A stretch of DNA of 64,000 nt from DT-68 sp965263245 (GTDB lineage Bacteria; Bacillota_I; Bacilli_A; Mycoplasmatales; Metamycoplasmataceae), in contig CBDHHR010000480.1 in assembly GCA_965263245.1 (NCBI GenBank), positions 1 through 64,000 of the forward strand. The letters run 5' to 3'. Made by a program: the position numbers and the translations under genes. A model generated the notes under the pieces. The model was given only the letters and a program-made list of their open reading frames with translations, was not told the DNA's origin and searched no databases. The number at the start of each line of letters is the position of its first letter. The first letter of the stretch is position 1. Positions 37,701 through 52,255 of this stretch are shown here, piece by piece.

Positions 37701-40574
37701 CAGGTGTTGTGTCTGTGTGTAGATCTGTCTACATACAGGTGTTGTGTCTGTGTAGATCTGTCTACATACAGGTGTTGTGTCTGTGTGTAGATATGTCTAC
37801 ATACAGGTGTTGTGTCTGTGTAGATCTGTCTACATACAGGTGTTGTGTCTGTGTAGATCTGTCTACATACAGGTGTTGTGTCTGTGTGTAGATCTGTCTA
37901 CATACAGGTGTTGTGTCTGTGTAGATCTGTCTACATACAGGTGTTGTGTCTGTGTAGATCTGTCTACATACAGGTGTTGTGTCTGTGTAGATCTGTCTAC
38001 ATACAGGTGTTGTGTCTGTGTGTAGATCTGTCTACATACAGGTGTTGTGTCTGTGTGTAGATCTGTCTACATACAGGTGTTGTGTCTGTGTGTAGATCTG
38101 TCTACATACAGGTGTTGTGTCTGTGTGTAGATCTGTCTACATACAGGTGTTGTGTCTGTGTGTAGATCTGTCTACATACAGGTGTTGTGTCTGTGTAGAT
38201 CTGTCTACATACAGGTGTTGTGTCTGTGTGTAGATCTGTCTACATACAGGTGTTGTGTCTGTGTAGATCTGTCTACATACAGGTGTTGTGTCTGTGTAGA
38301 TCTGTCTACATACAGGTGTTGTGTCTGTGTGTAGATCTGTCTACATACAGGTGTTGTGTCTTTGTGTAGATCTGTCTACATACAGGTGTTGTGTCTGTGT
38401 GTAGATCTGTCTACATACAGGTGTTGTGTCTGTGTGTAGATCTGTCTACATACAGGTGTTGTGTCTTTGTGTAGTGTCTACATACAGGTGTTGTGTCTGT
38501 GATCTGTCTACATACAGGTGTTGTGTCTGTGTGTAGATCTGTCTACATACAGGTGTTGTGTCTGTGTGTAGATCTGTCTACATACAGGTGTTGTGTCTGT
38601 GTAGATCTGTCTACATACAGGTGTTGTGTGTGTAGATCTGTCTACATACAGGTGTTGTGTCTGTGTAGATCTGTCTACATACAGGTGTTGTGTCTGTGTG
38701 TAGATCTGTCTACATACAGGTGTTGTGTCTGTCTACATACAGGTGTTGTGTCTGTGTAGATCTGTCTACATACAGGTGTTGTGTCTGTGTGTAGATCTGT
38801 CTACATACAGGTGTTGTGTCTGTGTGTAGATCTGTCTACATACAGGTGTTGTGTCTGTGTGTAGATCTGTCTACATACAGGTGTTGTGTCTGTGTGTAGA
38901 TCTGTCTACATACAGGTGTTGTGTCTGTGTGTAGATCTGTCTACATACAGGTGTTGTGTCTGTGTGTAGATCTGTCTACATACAGGTGTTGTGTCTGTGT
39001 GTAGATCTGTCTACATACAGGTGTTGTTGTGTCTGTGTGTAGATCTGTCTACATACAGGTGTTGTGTCTGTGTGTAGATCTGTCTACATACAGGTGTTGT
39101 GTCTGTGTGTAGATCTGTCTACATACAGGTGTTGTGTCTGTGTGTAGATCTGTCTACATACAGGTGTTGTGTATGTGTAGATCTGTCTACATACAGGTGT
39201 TGTGTCTTTGTGCAGATCTGTCTACATACAGGTGTTGTGTCTGTGTGTAGATCTGTCTACATACAGGTGTTTTGTCTGTGTAGATCTGTCTACATACAGG
39301 TGTTGTGTCTGTGTAGATCTGTCTACATACAGGTGGTGTGTCTTTGTGCAGATCTGTCTACATATAGGTGTTGTTTCTGTGTAGATCTGTTTACATACAG
39401 GTGTTGTGTCTTTGTGTAGATCTGTCTACATATAGGTGTTGTGTCTGTGTAGATCTGTTTACATACAGGTGTTGTGTCTTTGTGTAGATCTGTCTACATA
39501 CAGGTGTTGTGTCTGTGTAGATCTGTCTACATACAGGTGTTGTGTCTGTGTGTAGATCTGTCTACATACAGGTGTTGTGTCTGTGTAGATCTGTCTACAT
39601 ACAGGTGTTGTGTCTGTGTAGATCTGTCTACATACAGGTGTTGTGTCTATGTAGATCTGTCTACATACAGGTGTTGTGTCTGTGTAGATCTGTCTACATA
39701 CAGGTGTTGTGTCTGTGTAGATCTGTCTACATACAGGTGTTGTGTCTGTGTGTAGATCTGTCTACATACAGGTGTTGTGTCTGTGTAGATCTGTCTACAT
39801 ACAGGTGTTGTGTCTGTGTAGATCTGTCTACATACAGGTGGTGTGTCTTTGTGCAGATCTGTCTACATATAGGTGTTGTTTCTGTGTAGATCTGTTTACA
39901 TACAGGTGTTGTGTCTTTGTGTAGATCTGTCTACATATAGGTGTTGTGTCTGTGTAGATCTGTTTACATACAGGTGTTGTGTCTTTGTGTAGATCTGTCT
40001 ACATACAGGTGTTGTGTCTGTGTAGATCTGTCTACATACAGGTGTTGTGTCTGTGTGTAGATCTGTCTACATACAGGTGTTGTGTCTGTGTAGATCTGTC
40101 TACATACAGGTGTTGTGTCTGTGTAGATCTGTCTACATACAGGTGTTGTGTCTATGTAGATCTGTCTACATACAGGTGTTGTGTCTGTGTGTAGATCTGT
40201 CTACATACAGGTGTTGTGGCTGTGTGTAGATCTGTCTACATACAGGTGTTGTGTCTTTGTGTAGATCTGTCTACATACAGGTGTTGTGTCTGTGTGTAGA
40301 TCTGTCTACATACAGGTGTTGTGTCTGTGTGTAGATCTGTCTACATACAGGTGTTGTGTCTGTGTAGATCTGTCTACATACAGGTGTTGTGTCTGTGTGT
40401 AGATATGTCTACATACAGGTGTTGTGTCTGTGTAGATCTGTCTACATACAGGTGTTGTGTCTGTGTAGATCTGTCTACATACAGGTGTTGTGTCTGTGTG
40501 TAGATCTGTCTACATACAGGTGTTGTGTCTGTGTAGATCTGTCTACATACAGGTGTTGTGTCTGTGTAGATCTG
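34743..40574. repeat. HOR copy 6 (5,832 bp)
   Basis: A block at 36557 (second copy 37062); B block at 39474 (second copy 39979). GGTGGTG (about 36551) and GTGTTTTG (about 39268) are present; GCATATAGG is absent. L1 is disturbed at 38470-38760: GTAGTGTCTAC lacking ATCT, GTGATCTG lacking part of the left arm, a 31-bp monomer near 38628 and a GTCTGTCTACAT junction near 38730. A TTGTTGTG insertion lies near 39025. Confidence 0.9.
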
Positions 40575-43500
40575 TCTAAATACAGGTGTTGTGTCTGTGT
40601 GTAGATCTGTCTGCATATAGGTGTTGTGTCTGTGTGTAGATCTGTCTACATACAGGTGTTGTGGCTGTGTGTAGATCTGTTTACATACAGGTGTTGTGTC
40701 TGTGTGTAGATCTGTCTACATACAGGTGTTGTGTCTGTGTGTAGATCTGTCTACATACAGGTGTTGTGTCTGTGTGTAGATCTGTCTACATATAGGTGTT
40801 GTGTCTGTGTGTAGATCTGTCTACATACAGGTGTTGTGTCTGTGTGTAGATCTGTTTACATACAGGTGTTGTGTCTTTGTGTAGATCTGTCTACATACAG
40901 GTGTTGTGTCTGTGTGTAGATCTGTCTACATACAGGTGTTGTGTCTGTGTGTAGATCTGTCTACATACAGGTGTTGTGTCTGTGTAGATCTGTCTACATA
41001 CAGGTGTTGTGTCTGTGTGTAGATCTGTCTACATACAGGTGTTGTGTCTGTGTGTAGATATGTCTACATACAGGTGTTGTGTCTGTGTGTAGATATGTCT
41101 ACATACAGGTGTTGTGTCTGTGTAGATCTGTCTACATACAGGTGTTGTGAATGTGTGTAGATCTGTCTACATACAGGTGTTGTGTCTGTGTGTAGATCTG
41201 TCTACATACAGGTGTTGTGTCTGTGTGTAGATATGTCTACATACAGGTGTTGTGTCTGTGTGTAGATATGTCTACATACAGGTGTTGTGTCTGTGTAGAT
41301 CTGTCTACATACAGGTGTTGTGAATGTGTGTAGATCTGTCTACATACAGGTGTTGTGTCTGTGTGTAGATCTGTCTACATACAGGTGTTGTGTCTGTGTG
41401 TAGATCTGTCTACATACAGGTGTTGTGTCTGTGTGTAGATCTGTCTACATACAGGTGTTGTGTCTGTGTAGATCTGTCTACATACAGGTGTTGTGTCTGT
41501 GTGTAGATCTGTCTACATACAGGTGTTGTGTCTGTGTGTAGATATGTCTACATACAGGTGTTGTGTCTGTGTGTAGATATGTCTACATACAGGTGTTGTG
41601 TCTGTGTAGATCTGTCTACATACAGGTGTTGTGAATGTGTGTAGATCTGTCTACATACAGGTGTTGTGTCTGTGTGTAGATCTGTCTACATACAGGTGTT
41701 GTGTCTGTGTGTAGATATGTCTACATACAGGTGTTGTGTCTGTGTGTAGATATGTCTACATACAGGTGTTGTGTCTGTGTAGATCTGTCTACATACAGGT
41801 GTTGTGAATGTGTGTAGATCTGTCTACATACAGGTGTTGTGTCTGTGTGTAGATCTGTCTACATACAGGTGTTGTGTCTGTGTGTAGATATGTCTACATA
41901 CAGGTGTTGTGTCTGTGTAGATCTGTCTACATACAGGTGTTGTGTCTGTGTGTAGATCTGTCTACATACAGGTGTTGTGTCTGTGTGTAGATCTGTCTAC
42001 ATACAGGTGTTGTGTCTTTGTGTAGATCTGTCTACATACAGGTGTTGTGTCTGTGTGTAGATCTGTCTACATACAGGTGTTGTGTCTGTGTGTAGATCTG
42101 TCTACATACAGGTGTTGTGTCTGTGTAGATCTGTCTACATACAGGTGTTGTGAATGTGTGTAGATCTGTCTACATACAGGTGTTGTGTCTGTGTGTAGAT
42201 CTGTCTACATACAGGTGTTGTGTCTGTGTGTAGATATGTCTACATACAGGTGTTGTGTCTGTGTGTAGATATGTCTACATACAGGTGTTGTGTCTGTGTA
42301 GATCTGTCTACATACAGGTGTTGTGAATGTGTGTAGATCTGTCTACATATAGGTGTTGTGTCTGTGTAGATCTGTTTACATACAGGTGGTGTGTCTTTGT
42401 GTAGATCTGTCTACATACAGGTGTTGTGTCTGTGTAGATCTGTCTACATACAGGTGTTGTGTCTGTGTGTAGATCTGTCTACATACAGGTGTTGTGTCTG
42501 TGTAGATCTGTCTACATACAGGTGTTGTGTCTGTGTAGATCTGTCTACATACAGGTGTTGTGTCTATGTAGATCTGTCTACATACAGGTGTTGTGTCTGT
42601 GTAGATCTGTCTACATACAGGTGTTGTGTCTGTGTAGATCTGTCTACATACAGGTGTTGTGTCTGTGTGTAGATCTGTCTACATACAGGTGTTGTGTCTG
42701 TGTAGATCTGTCTACATACAGGTGTTGTGTCTGTGTAGATCTGTCTACATACAGGTGGTGTGTCTTTGTGCAGATCTGTCTACATATAGGTGTTGTTTCT
42801 GTGTAGATCTGTTTACATACAGGTGTTGTGTCTTTGTGTAGATCTGTCTACATATAGGTGTTGTGTCTGTGTAGATCTGTTTACATACAGGTGTTGTGTC
42901 TTTGTGTAGATCTGTCTACATACAGGTGTTGTGTCTGTGTAGATCTGTCTACATACAGGTGTTGTGTCTGTGTGTAGATCTGTCTACATACAGGTGTTGT
43001 GTCTGTGTAGATCTGTCTACATACAGGTGTTGTGTCTGTGTAGATCTGTCTACATACAGGTGTTGTGTCTATGTAGATCTGTCTACATACAGGTGTTGTG
43101 TCTGTGTAGATCTGTCTACATACAGGTGTTGTGTCTGTGTAGATCTGTCTACATACAGGTGTTGTGTCTTTGTGTAGATCTGTCTACATACAGGTGTTGT
43201 GTCTGTGTGTAGATCTGTCTACATACAGGTGTTGTGTCTGTGTGTAGATCTGTCTACATACAGGTGTTGTGTCTGTGTAGATCTGTCTACATACAGGTGT
43301 TGTGTCTGTGTGTAGATATGTCTACATACAGGTGTTGTGTCTGTGTAGATCTGTCTACATACAGGTGTTGTGTCTGTGTAGATCTGTCTACATATAGGTG
43401 TTGTGTCTGTGTGTAGATCTGTCTACATACAGGTGTTGTGGCTGTGTGTAGATCTGTCTACATACAGGTGTTGTGTCTTTGTGTAGATCTGTCTACATAC

Positions 43501-46420
43501 AGGTGTTGTGTCTGTGTGTAGATCTGTCTACATACAGGTGTTGTGTCTGTGTGTAGATCTGTCTACATACAGGTGTTGTGTCTGTGTAGATCTGTCTACA
43601 TACAGGTGTTGTGTCTGTGTGTAGATCTGTCTACATACAGGTGTTGTGTCTGTGTAGATCTGTCTACATACAGGTGTTGTGTCTGTGTAGATCTGTCTAC
43701 ATACAGGTGTTGTGTCTGTGTGTAGATCTGTCTACATACAGGTGTTGTGTCTGTGTAGATCTGTCTACATACAGGTGTTGTGTCTGTGTAGATCTGTCTA
43801 CATACAGGTGTTGTGTCTGTGTAGATCTGTCTACATACAGGTGTTGTGTCTGTGTGTAGATCTGTCTACATACAGGTGTTGTGTCTTTGTGTAGATCTGT
43901 CTACATACAGGTGTTGTGTCTTTGTGTAGATCTGTCTACATACAGGTGTTGTGTCTGTGTGTAGATCTGTCTACATACAGGTGTTGTGTCTTTGTGTAGA
44001 TCTGTCTACATACAGGTGTTGTGTCTGTGTAGATCTGTCTACATACAGGTGTTGTGTCTGTGTGTAGATCTGTCTACATACAGGTGTTGTGTCTGTATAG
44101 ATATGTCTACATACAGGTGTTGTGTCTGTGTAGATCTGTCTACATACAGGTGTTGTGTCTGTGTGTAGATCTGTCTACATACAGGTGTTGTGTCTTTGTG
44201 TAGATCTGTCTACATACAGGTGTTAGATCTGTCTGTGTAGATCTGTCTACATACAGGTGTTGTGTCTGTGTGTAGATCTGTCTACATACAGGTGTTGTGT
44301 CTTTGTGTAGATCTGTCTACATACAGGTGTTGTGTCTGTGTATATCTGTCTACATACAGGTGTTGTGTCTGTGTGTAGATCTGTCTACATACAGGTGTTG
44401 TGTCTGTGTGTAGATCTGTCTACATACAGGTGTTGTGTCTGTGTAGATCTGTCTACATACAGGTGTTGTGTCTGTGTAGATCTGTCTACATACAGGTGTT
44501 GTGTCTGTGTAGATCTGTCTACATACAGGTGTTGTGTCTGTGTGTAGATCTGTCTACATACAGGTGTTGTGTCTGTGTAGATCTGTCTACATACAGGTGT
44601 TGTGTCTGTGTAGATCTGTCATACAGGTGTTGTGTCTGTGTGTAGATCTGTCTACATACAGGTGTTGTGTCTGTGTGTAGATCTGTCTACATACAGGTGT
44701 TGTGTCTGTGTGTAGATCTGTCTACATACAGGTGTTGTGTCTGTGTGTAGATCTGTCTACATACAGGTGTTGTGTCTGTGTAGATCTGTCTACATACAGG
44801 TGTTGTGTCTGTGTGTAGATCTGTCTACATACAGGTGTTGTGTCTGTGTGTAGATCTGTTTACATACAGGTGTTGTGTCTTTGTGTAGATCTGTCTACAT
44901 ACAGGTGTTGTGTCTGTGTGTAGATCTGTCTACATACAGGTGTTGTGTCTGTGTGTAGATCTGTCTACATACAGGTGTTGTGTCTGTGTGTAGATCTGTC
45001 TACATACAGGTGTTGTGTATGTGTAGATCTGTCTACATACAGGTGTTGTGTCTGTGTGCAGATCTGTCTACATACAGGTGTTGTGTCTGTGTGTAGATCT
45101 GTCTACATACAGGTGTTGTGTCTGTGTAGATCTGTCTACATACAGGTGTTGTGTCTGTGTAGATCTGTCTACATACAGGTGGTGTGTCTTTGTGCAGATC
45201 TGTCTACATATAGGTGTTGTTTCTGTGTAGATCTGTTTACATACAGGTGTTGTGTCTTTGTGTAGATCTGTCTACATATAGGTGTTGTGTCTGTGTAGAT
45301 CTGTTTACATACAGGTGTTGTGTCTTTGTGTAGATCTGTCTACATACAGGTGTTGTGTCTGTGTAGATCTGTCTACATACAGGTGTTGTGTCTGTGTGTA
45401 GATCTGTCTACATACAGGTGTTGTGTCTGTGTAGATCTGTCTACATACAGGTGTTGTGTCTGTGTAGATCTGTCTACATACAGGTGTTGTGTCTATGTAG
45501 ATCTGTCTACATACAGGTGTTGTGTCTGTGTAGATCTGTCTACATACAGGTGTTGTGTCTGTGTAGATCTGTCTACATACAGGTGTTGTGTCTGTGTGTA
45601 GATCTGTCTACATACAGGTGTTGTGTCTGTGTAGATCTGTCTACATACAGGTGTTGTGTCTGTGTAGATCTGTCTACATACAGGTGGTGTGTCTTTGTGC
45701 AGATCTGTCTACATATAGGTGTTGTTTCTGTGTAGATCTGTTTACATACAGGTGTTGTGTCTTTGTGTAGATCTGTCTACATATAGGTGTTGTGTCTGTG
45801 TAGATCTGTTTACATACAGGTGTTGTGTCTTTGTGTAGATCTGTCTACATACAGGTGTTGTGTCTGTGTAGATCTGTCTACATACAGGTGTTGTGTCTGT
45901 GTGTAGATCTGTCTACATACAGGTGTTGTGTCTGTGTAGATCTGTCTACATACAGGTGTTGTGTCTGTGTAGATCTGTCTACATACAGGTGTTGTGTCTG
46001 TGTAGATCTGTCTACATACAGGTGTTGTGTCTGTGTGTAGATCTGTCTACATACAGGTGTTGTGTCTGTGTGTAGATCTGTCTACATACAGGTGTTGTGT
46101 CTTTGTGTAGATCTGTCTACATACAGGTGTTGTGTCTGTGTGTAGATCTGTCTACATACAGGTGTTGTGTCTGTGTGTAGATCTGTCTACATACAGGTGT
46201 TGTGTCTGTGTAGATCTGTCTACATACAGGTGTTGTGTCTGTGTGTAGATATGTCTACATACAGGTGTTGTGTCTGTGTAGATCTGTCTACATACAGGTG
46301 TTGTGTCTGTGTAGATCTGTCTACATACAGGTGTTGTGTCTGTGTGTAGATCTGTCTACATACAGGTGTTGTGTCTGTGTAGATCTGTCTACATACAGGT
46401 GTTGTGTCTGTGTAGATCTG
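40575..46420. repeat. HOR copy 7 (5,846 bp)
   Basis: A block at 42391 (second copy 42896); B block at 45320 (second copy 45825). GCATATAGG (40611) and GGTGGTG (about 42385) are present; GTGTTTTG is absent. The second B repeat has CTGTGTAG in the slot that usually reads CTATGTAG. L1 has TATAGATATG (about 44096), a scrambled GTTAGATCTGTCTGTG monomer (about 44222), GTATATCTG (about 44340) and a 3-bp loss GTCATACAGG (about 44619). That last change repeats the one at 9531 in copy 1. Confidence 0.9.
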
Positions 46421-49400
46421 TCTACATACAGGTGTTGTGTCTGTGTGTAGATCTGTCTACATATAGGTGTTGTGTCTGTGTGTAGATCTGTCTACATACA
46501 GGTGTTGTGTCTGTGTGTAGATCTGTCTACATACAGGTGTTGTGTCTGTGTGTAGATCTGTCTACATACAGGTGTTGTGTCTGTGTAGATCTGTCTACAT
46601 ACAGGTGTTGTGTCTGTGTGTAGATCTGTCTACATATAGGTGTTGTGTCTGTGTGTAGATCTGTCTACATACAGGTGTTGTGTCTGTGTGTAGATCTGTT
46701 TACATACAGGTGTTGTGTCTTTGTGTAGATCTGTCTACATACAGGTGTTGTGTCTGTGTGTAGATCTGTCTACATACAGGTGTTGTGTCTGTGTGTAGAT
46801 CTGTCTACATACAGGTGTTGTGTCTGTGTAGATCTGTCTACATACAGGTGTTGTGTCTGTGTGTAGATCTGTCTACATACAGGTGTTGTGTCTGTGTGTA
46901 GATATGTCTACATACAGGTGTTGTGTCTGTGTGTAGATATGTCTACATACAGGTGTTGTGTCTGTGTAGATCTGTCTACATACAGGTGTTGTGAATGTGT
47001 GTAGATCTGTCTACATACAGGTGTTGTGTCTGTGTGTAGATCTGTCTACATACAGGTGTTGTGTCTGTGTGTAGATATGTCTACATACAGGTGTTGTGTC
47101 TGTGTGTAGATATGTCTACATACAGGTGTTGTGTCTGTGTAGATCTGTCTACATACAGGTGTTGTGAATGTGTGTAGATCTGTCTACATACAGGTGTTGT
47201 GTCTGTGTGTAGATCTGTCTACATACAGGTGTTGTGTCTGTGTGTAGATCTGTCTACATACAGGTGTTGTGTCTGTGTGTAGATCTGTCTACATACAGGT
47301 GTTGTGTCTGTGTAGATCTGTCTACATACAGGTGTTGTGTCTGTGTGTAGATCTGTCTACATACAGGTGTTGTGTCTGTGTGTAGATATGTCTACATACA
47401 GGTGTTGTGTCTGTGTGTAGATATGTCTACATACAGGTGTTGTGTCTGTGTAGATCTGTCTACATACAGGTGTTGTGAATGTGTGTAGATCTGTCTACAT
47501 ACAGGTGTTGTGTCTGTGTGTAGATCTGTCTACATACAGGTGTTGTGTCTGTGTGTAGATATGTCTACATACAGGTGTTGTGTCTGTGTGTAGATATGTC
47601 TACATACAGGTGTTGTGTCTGTGTAGATCTGTCTACATACAGGTGTTGTGAATGTGTGTAGATCTGTCTACATACAGGTGTTGTGTCTGTGTGTAGATCT
47701 GTCTACATACAGGTGTTGTGTCTGTGTGTAGATATGTCTACATACAGGTGTTGTGTCTGTGTAGATCTGTCTACATACAGGTGTTGTGTCTGTGTGTAGA
47801 TCTGTCTACATACAGGTGTTGTGTCTGTGTGTAGATCTGTCTACATACAGGTGTTGTGTCTTTGTGTAGATCTGTCTACATACAGGTGTTGTGTCTGTGT
47901 GTAGATCTGTCTACATACAGGTGTTGTGTCTGTGTGTAGATCTGTCTACATACAGGTGTTGTGTCTGTGTAGATCTGTCTACATACAGGTGTTGTGAATG
48001 TGTGTAGATCTGTCTACATACAGGTGTTGTGTCTGTGTGTAGATCTGTCTACATACAGGTGTTGTGTCTGTGTGTAGATCTGTCTACATACAGGTGTTGT
48101 GTCTGTGTGTAGATATGTCTACATACAGGTGTTGTGTCTGTGTAGATCTGTCTACATACAGGTGTTGTGAATGTGTGTAGATCTGTCTACATATAGGTGT
48201 TGTGTCTGTGTAGATCTGTTTACATACAGGTGGTGTGTCTTTGTGTAGATCTGTCTACATACAGGTGTTGTGTCTGTGTAGATCTGTCTACATACAGGTG
48301 TTGTGTCTGTGTGTAGATCTGTCTACATACAGGTGTTGTGTCTGTGTAGATCTGTCTACATACAGGTGTTGTGTCTGTGTAGATCTGTCTACATACAGGT
48401 GTTGTGTCTATGTAGATCTGTCTACATACAGGTGTTGTGTCTGTGTAGATCTGTCTACATACAGGTGTTGTGTCTGTGTAGATCTGTCTACATACAGGTG
48501 TTGTGTCTGTGTGTAGATCTGTCTACATACAGGTGTTGTGTCTGTGTAGATCTGTCTACATACAGGTGTTGTGTCTGTGTAGATCTGTCTACATACAGGT
48601 GGTGTGTCTTTGTGCAGATCTGTCTACATATAGGTGTTGTTTCTGTGTAGATCTGTTTACATACAGGTGTTGTGTCTTTGTGTAGATCTGTCTACATATA
48701 GGTGTTGTGTCTGTGTAGATCTGTTTACATACAGGTGTTGTGTCTTTGTGTAGATCTGTCTACATACAGGTGTTGTGTCTGTGTAGATCTGTCTACATAC
48801 AGGTGTTGTGTCTGTGTGTAGATCTGTCTACATACAGGTGTTGTGTCTGTGTAGATCTGTCTACATACAGGTGTTGTGTCTGTGTAGATCTGTCTACATA
48901 CAGGTGTTGTGTCTATGTAGATCTGTCTACATACAGGTGTTGTGTCTGTGTAGATCTGTCTACATACAGGTGTTGTGTCTGTGTAGATCTGTCTACATAC
49001 AGGTGTTGTGTCTTTGTGTAGATCTGTCTACATACAGGTGTTGTGTCTGTGTGTAGATCTGTCTACATACAGGTGTTGTGTCTGTGTGTAGATCTGTCTA
49101 CATACAGGTGTTGTGTCTGTGTAGATCTGTCTACATACAGGTGTTGTGTCTGTGTGTAGATATGTCTACATACAGGTGTTGTGTCTGTGTAGATCTGTCT
49201 ACATACAGGTGTTGTGTCTATGTAGATCTGTCTACATACAGGTGTTGTGTCTGTGTAGATCTGTCTACATACAGGTGTTGTGTGGCTGTGTGTAGATCTG
49301 TCTACATACAGGTGTTGTGTCTTTGTGTAGATCTGTCTACATACAGGTGTTGTGTCTGTGTGTAGATCTGTCTACATACAGGTGTTGTGTCTGTGTGTAG

Positions 49401-52255
49401 ATCTGTCTACATACAGGTGTTGTGTCTGTGTAGATCTGTCTACATACAGGTGTTGTGTCTGTGTGTAGATCTGTCTACATACAGGTGTTGTGTCTGTGTA
49501 GATCTGTCTACATACAGGTGTTGTGTCTGTGTAGATCTGTCTACATACAGGTGTTGTGTCTGTGTGTAGATCTGTCTACATACAGGTGTTGTGTCTGTGT
49601 AGATCTGTCTACATACAGGTGTTGTGTCTGTGTAGATCTGTCTACATACAGGTGTTGTGTCTGTGTAGATCTGTCTACATACAGGTGTTGTGTCTGTGTG
49701 TAGATCTGTCTACATACAGGTGTTGTGTCTTTGTGTAGATCTGTCTACATACAGGTGTTGTGTCTTTGTGTAGACCTGTCTACATACAGGTGTTGTGTCT
49801 GTGTGTAGATCTGTCTACATACAGGTGTTGTGTCTTTGTGTAGATCTGTCTACATACAGGTGTTGTGTCTGTGTAGATCTGTCTACATACAGGTGTTGTG
49901 TCTGTGTGTAGATCTGTCTACATACAGGTGTTGTGTCTGTGTAGATCTGTCTACATACAGGTGTTGTGTCTGTGTAGATCTGTCTACATACAGGTGTTGT
50001 GTCTGTGTGTAGATCTGTCTACATACAGGTGTTGTGTCTTTGTGTAGATCTGTCTACATACAGGTGTTGTGTCTGTGTAGATCTGTCTACATACAGGTGT
50101 TGTGTCTGTGTGTAGATCTGTCTACATACAGGTGTTGTGTCTTTGTGTAGATCTGTCTACATACAGGTGTTGTGTCTGTGTAGATCTGTCTACATACAGG
50201 TGTTGTGTCTGTGTGTAGATCTGTCTACATACAGGTGTTGTGTCTGTGTGTAGATCTGTCTACATACAGGTGTTGTGTCTGTGTAGATCTGTCTACATAC
50301 AGGTGTTGTGTCTGTGTAGATCTGTCTACATACAGGTGTTGTGTCTGTGTAGATCTGTCTACATACAGGTGTTGTGTCTGTGTGTAGATCTGTCTACATA
50401 CAGGTGTTGTGTCTGTGTAGATCTGTCTACATACAGGTGTTGTGTCTGTGTAGATCTGTCTACATACAGGTGTTGTGTCTGTGTGTAGATCTGTCTACAT
50501 ACTGTGTGTAGATCTGTCTACATACAGGTGTTGTGTCTGTGTGTAGATCTGTCTACATACAGGTGTTGTGTCTGTGTGTAGATCTGTCTACATACAGGTG
50601 TTGTGTCTGTGTGTAGATCTGTCTACATACAGGTGTTGTGTCTGTGTGTAGATCTGTCTACATACAGGTGTTGTGTCTGTGTGTAGATCTGTCTACATAC
50701 AGGTGTTGTGTCTGTGTGTAGATCTGTCTACATACAGGTGTTGTGTCTGTGTGTAGATCTGTCTACATACAGGTGTTGTGTCTGTGTGTAGATCTGTCTA
50801 CATACAGGTGTTGTGTCTGTGTGTAGATCTGTCTACATACAGGTGTTGTGTGTGTGTAGATCTGTCTACATACAGGTGTTGTGTCTGTTGTGTAGATCTG
50901 TCTACATACAGGTGTTGTGTCTGTGTGTAGATCTGTCTACATACAGGTGTTGTGTCTGTGTAGATCTGTCTACATACAGGTGTTGTGTCTGTGTAGATCT
51001 GTCTACATACAGGTGGTGTGTCTTTGTGTAGATCTGTCTACATACAGGTGTTGTGTCTGTGTGTAGATCTGTCTACATACAGGTGTTGTGTCTGTGTGTA
51101 GATCTGTCTACATACAGGTGTTGTGTCTGTGTAGATCTGTCTACATACAGGTGTTGTGTCTTTGTGTAGATCTGTCTACATACAGGTGTTGTGTCTGTGT
51201 AGATCTGTCTACATACAGGTGTTGTGTCTGTGTGTAGATCTGTCTACATACAGGTGTTGTGTCTGTGTAGATCTGTCTACATACAGGTGTTGTGTCTGTG
51301 TAGATCTGTCTACATACAGGTGTTGTGTCTGTGTAGATCTGTCTACATACAGGTGTTGTGTCTGTGTAGATCTGTCTACATACAGGTGTTGTGTCTGTGT
51401 AGATCTGTCTACATACAGGTGTTGTGTCTGTGTGTAGATCTGTCTACATACAGGTGTTGTGTCTGTGTAGATCTGTCTACATACAGGTGTTGTGTCTGTG
51501 TAGATCTGTCTACATACAGGTGGTGTGTCTTTGTGCAGATCTGTCTACATATAGGTGTTGTTTCTGTGTAGATCTGTTTACATACAGGTGTTGTGTCTTT
51601 GTGTAGATCTGTCTACATATAGGTGTTGTGTCTGTGTAGATCTGTTTACATACAGGTGTTGTGTCTTTGTGTAGATCTGTCTACATACAGGTGTTGTGTC
51701 TGTGTAGATCTGTCTACATACAGGTGTTGTGTCTGTGTGTAGATCTGTCTACATACAGGTGTTGTGTCTGTGTAGATCTGTCTACATACAGGTGTTGTGT
51801 CTGTGTAGATCTGTCTACATACAGGTGTTGTGTCTATGTAGATCTGTCTACATACAGGTGTTGTGTCTGTGTGTAGATCTGTCTACATACAGGTGTTGTG
51901 CTGTGTGTAGATCTGTCTACATACAGGTGTTGTGTCTTTGTGTAGATCTGTCTACATACAGGTGTTGTGTCTGTGTGTAGATCTGTCTACATACAGGTGT
52001 TGTGTCTGTGTGTAGATCTGTCTACATACAGGTGTTGTGTCTGTGTAGATCTGTCTACATACAGGTGTTGTGTCTGTGTGTAGATATGTCTACATACAGG
52101 TGTTGTGTCTGTGTAGATCTGTCTACATACAGGTGTTGTGTCTGTGTAGATCTGTCTACATACAGGTGTTGTGTCTGTGTGTAGATCTGTCTACATACAG
52201 GTGTTGTGTCTGTGTAGATCTGTCTACATACAGGTGTTGTGTCTGTGTAGATCTG
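46421..52255. repeat. HOR copy 8 (5,835 bp), anchor base reverted
   Basis: The start is placed by spacing. The anchor monomer here reads TCTACATACA, the consensus, instead of TCTAAATACA. A block at 48235 (second copy 48740); B block at 51156 (second copy 51661). GGTGGTG before A is present (about 48229); GTGTTTTG and GCATATAGG are absent. The first B block lacks CTATGTAG, as in copy 3, and the pre-B region has GTGTAG instead of GTGCAG. L1 has AGACCT (about 49773), a GTGTGGCTG junction (about 49282), a spacer deletion (50501-50510) and irregular monomers at 50849 and 50887. Confidence 0.85.
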
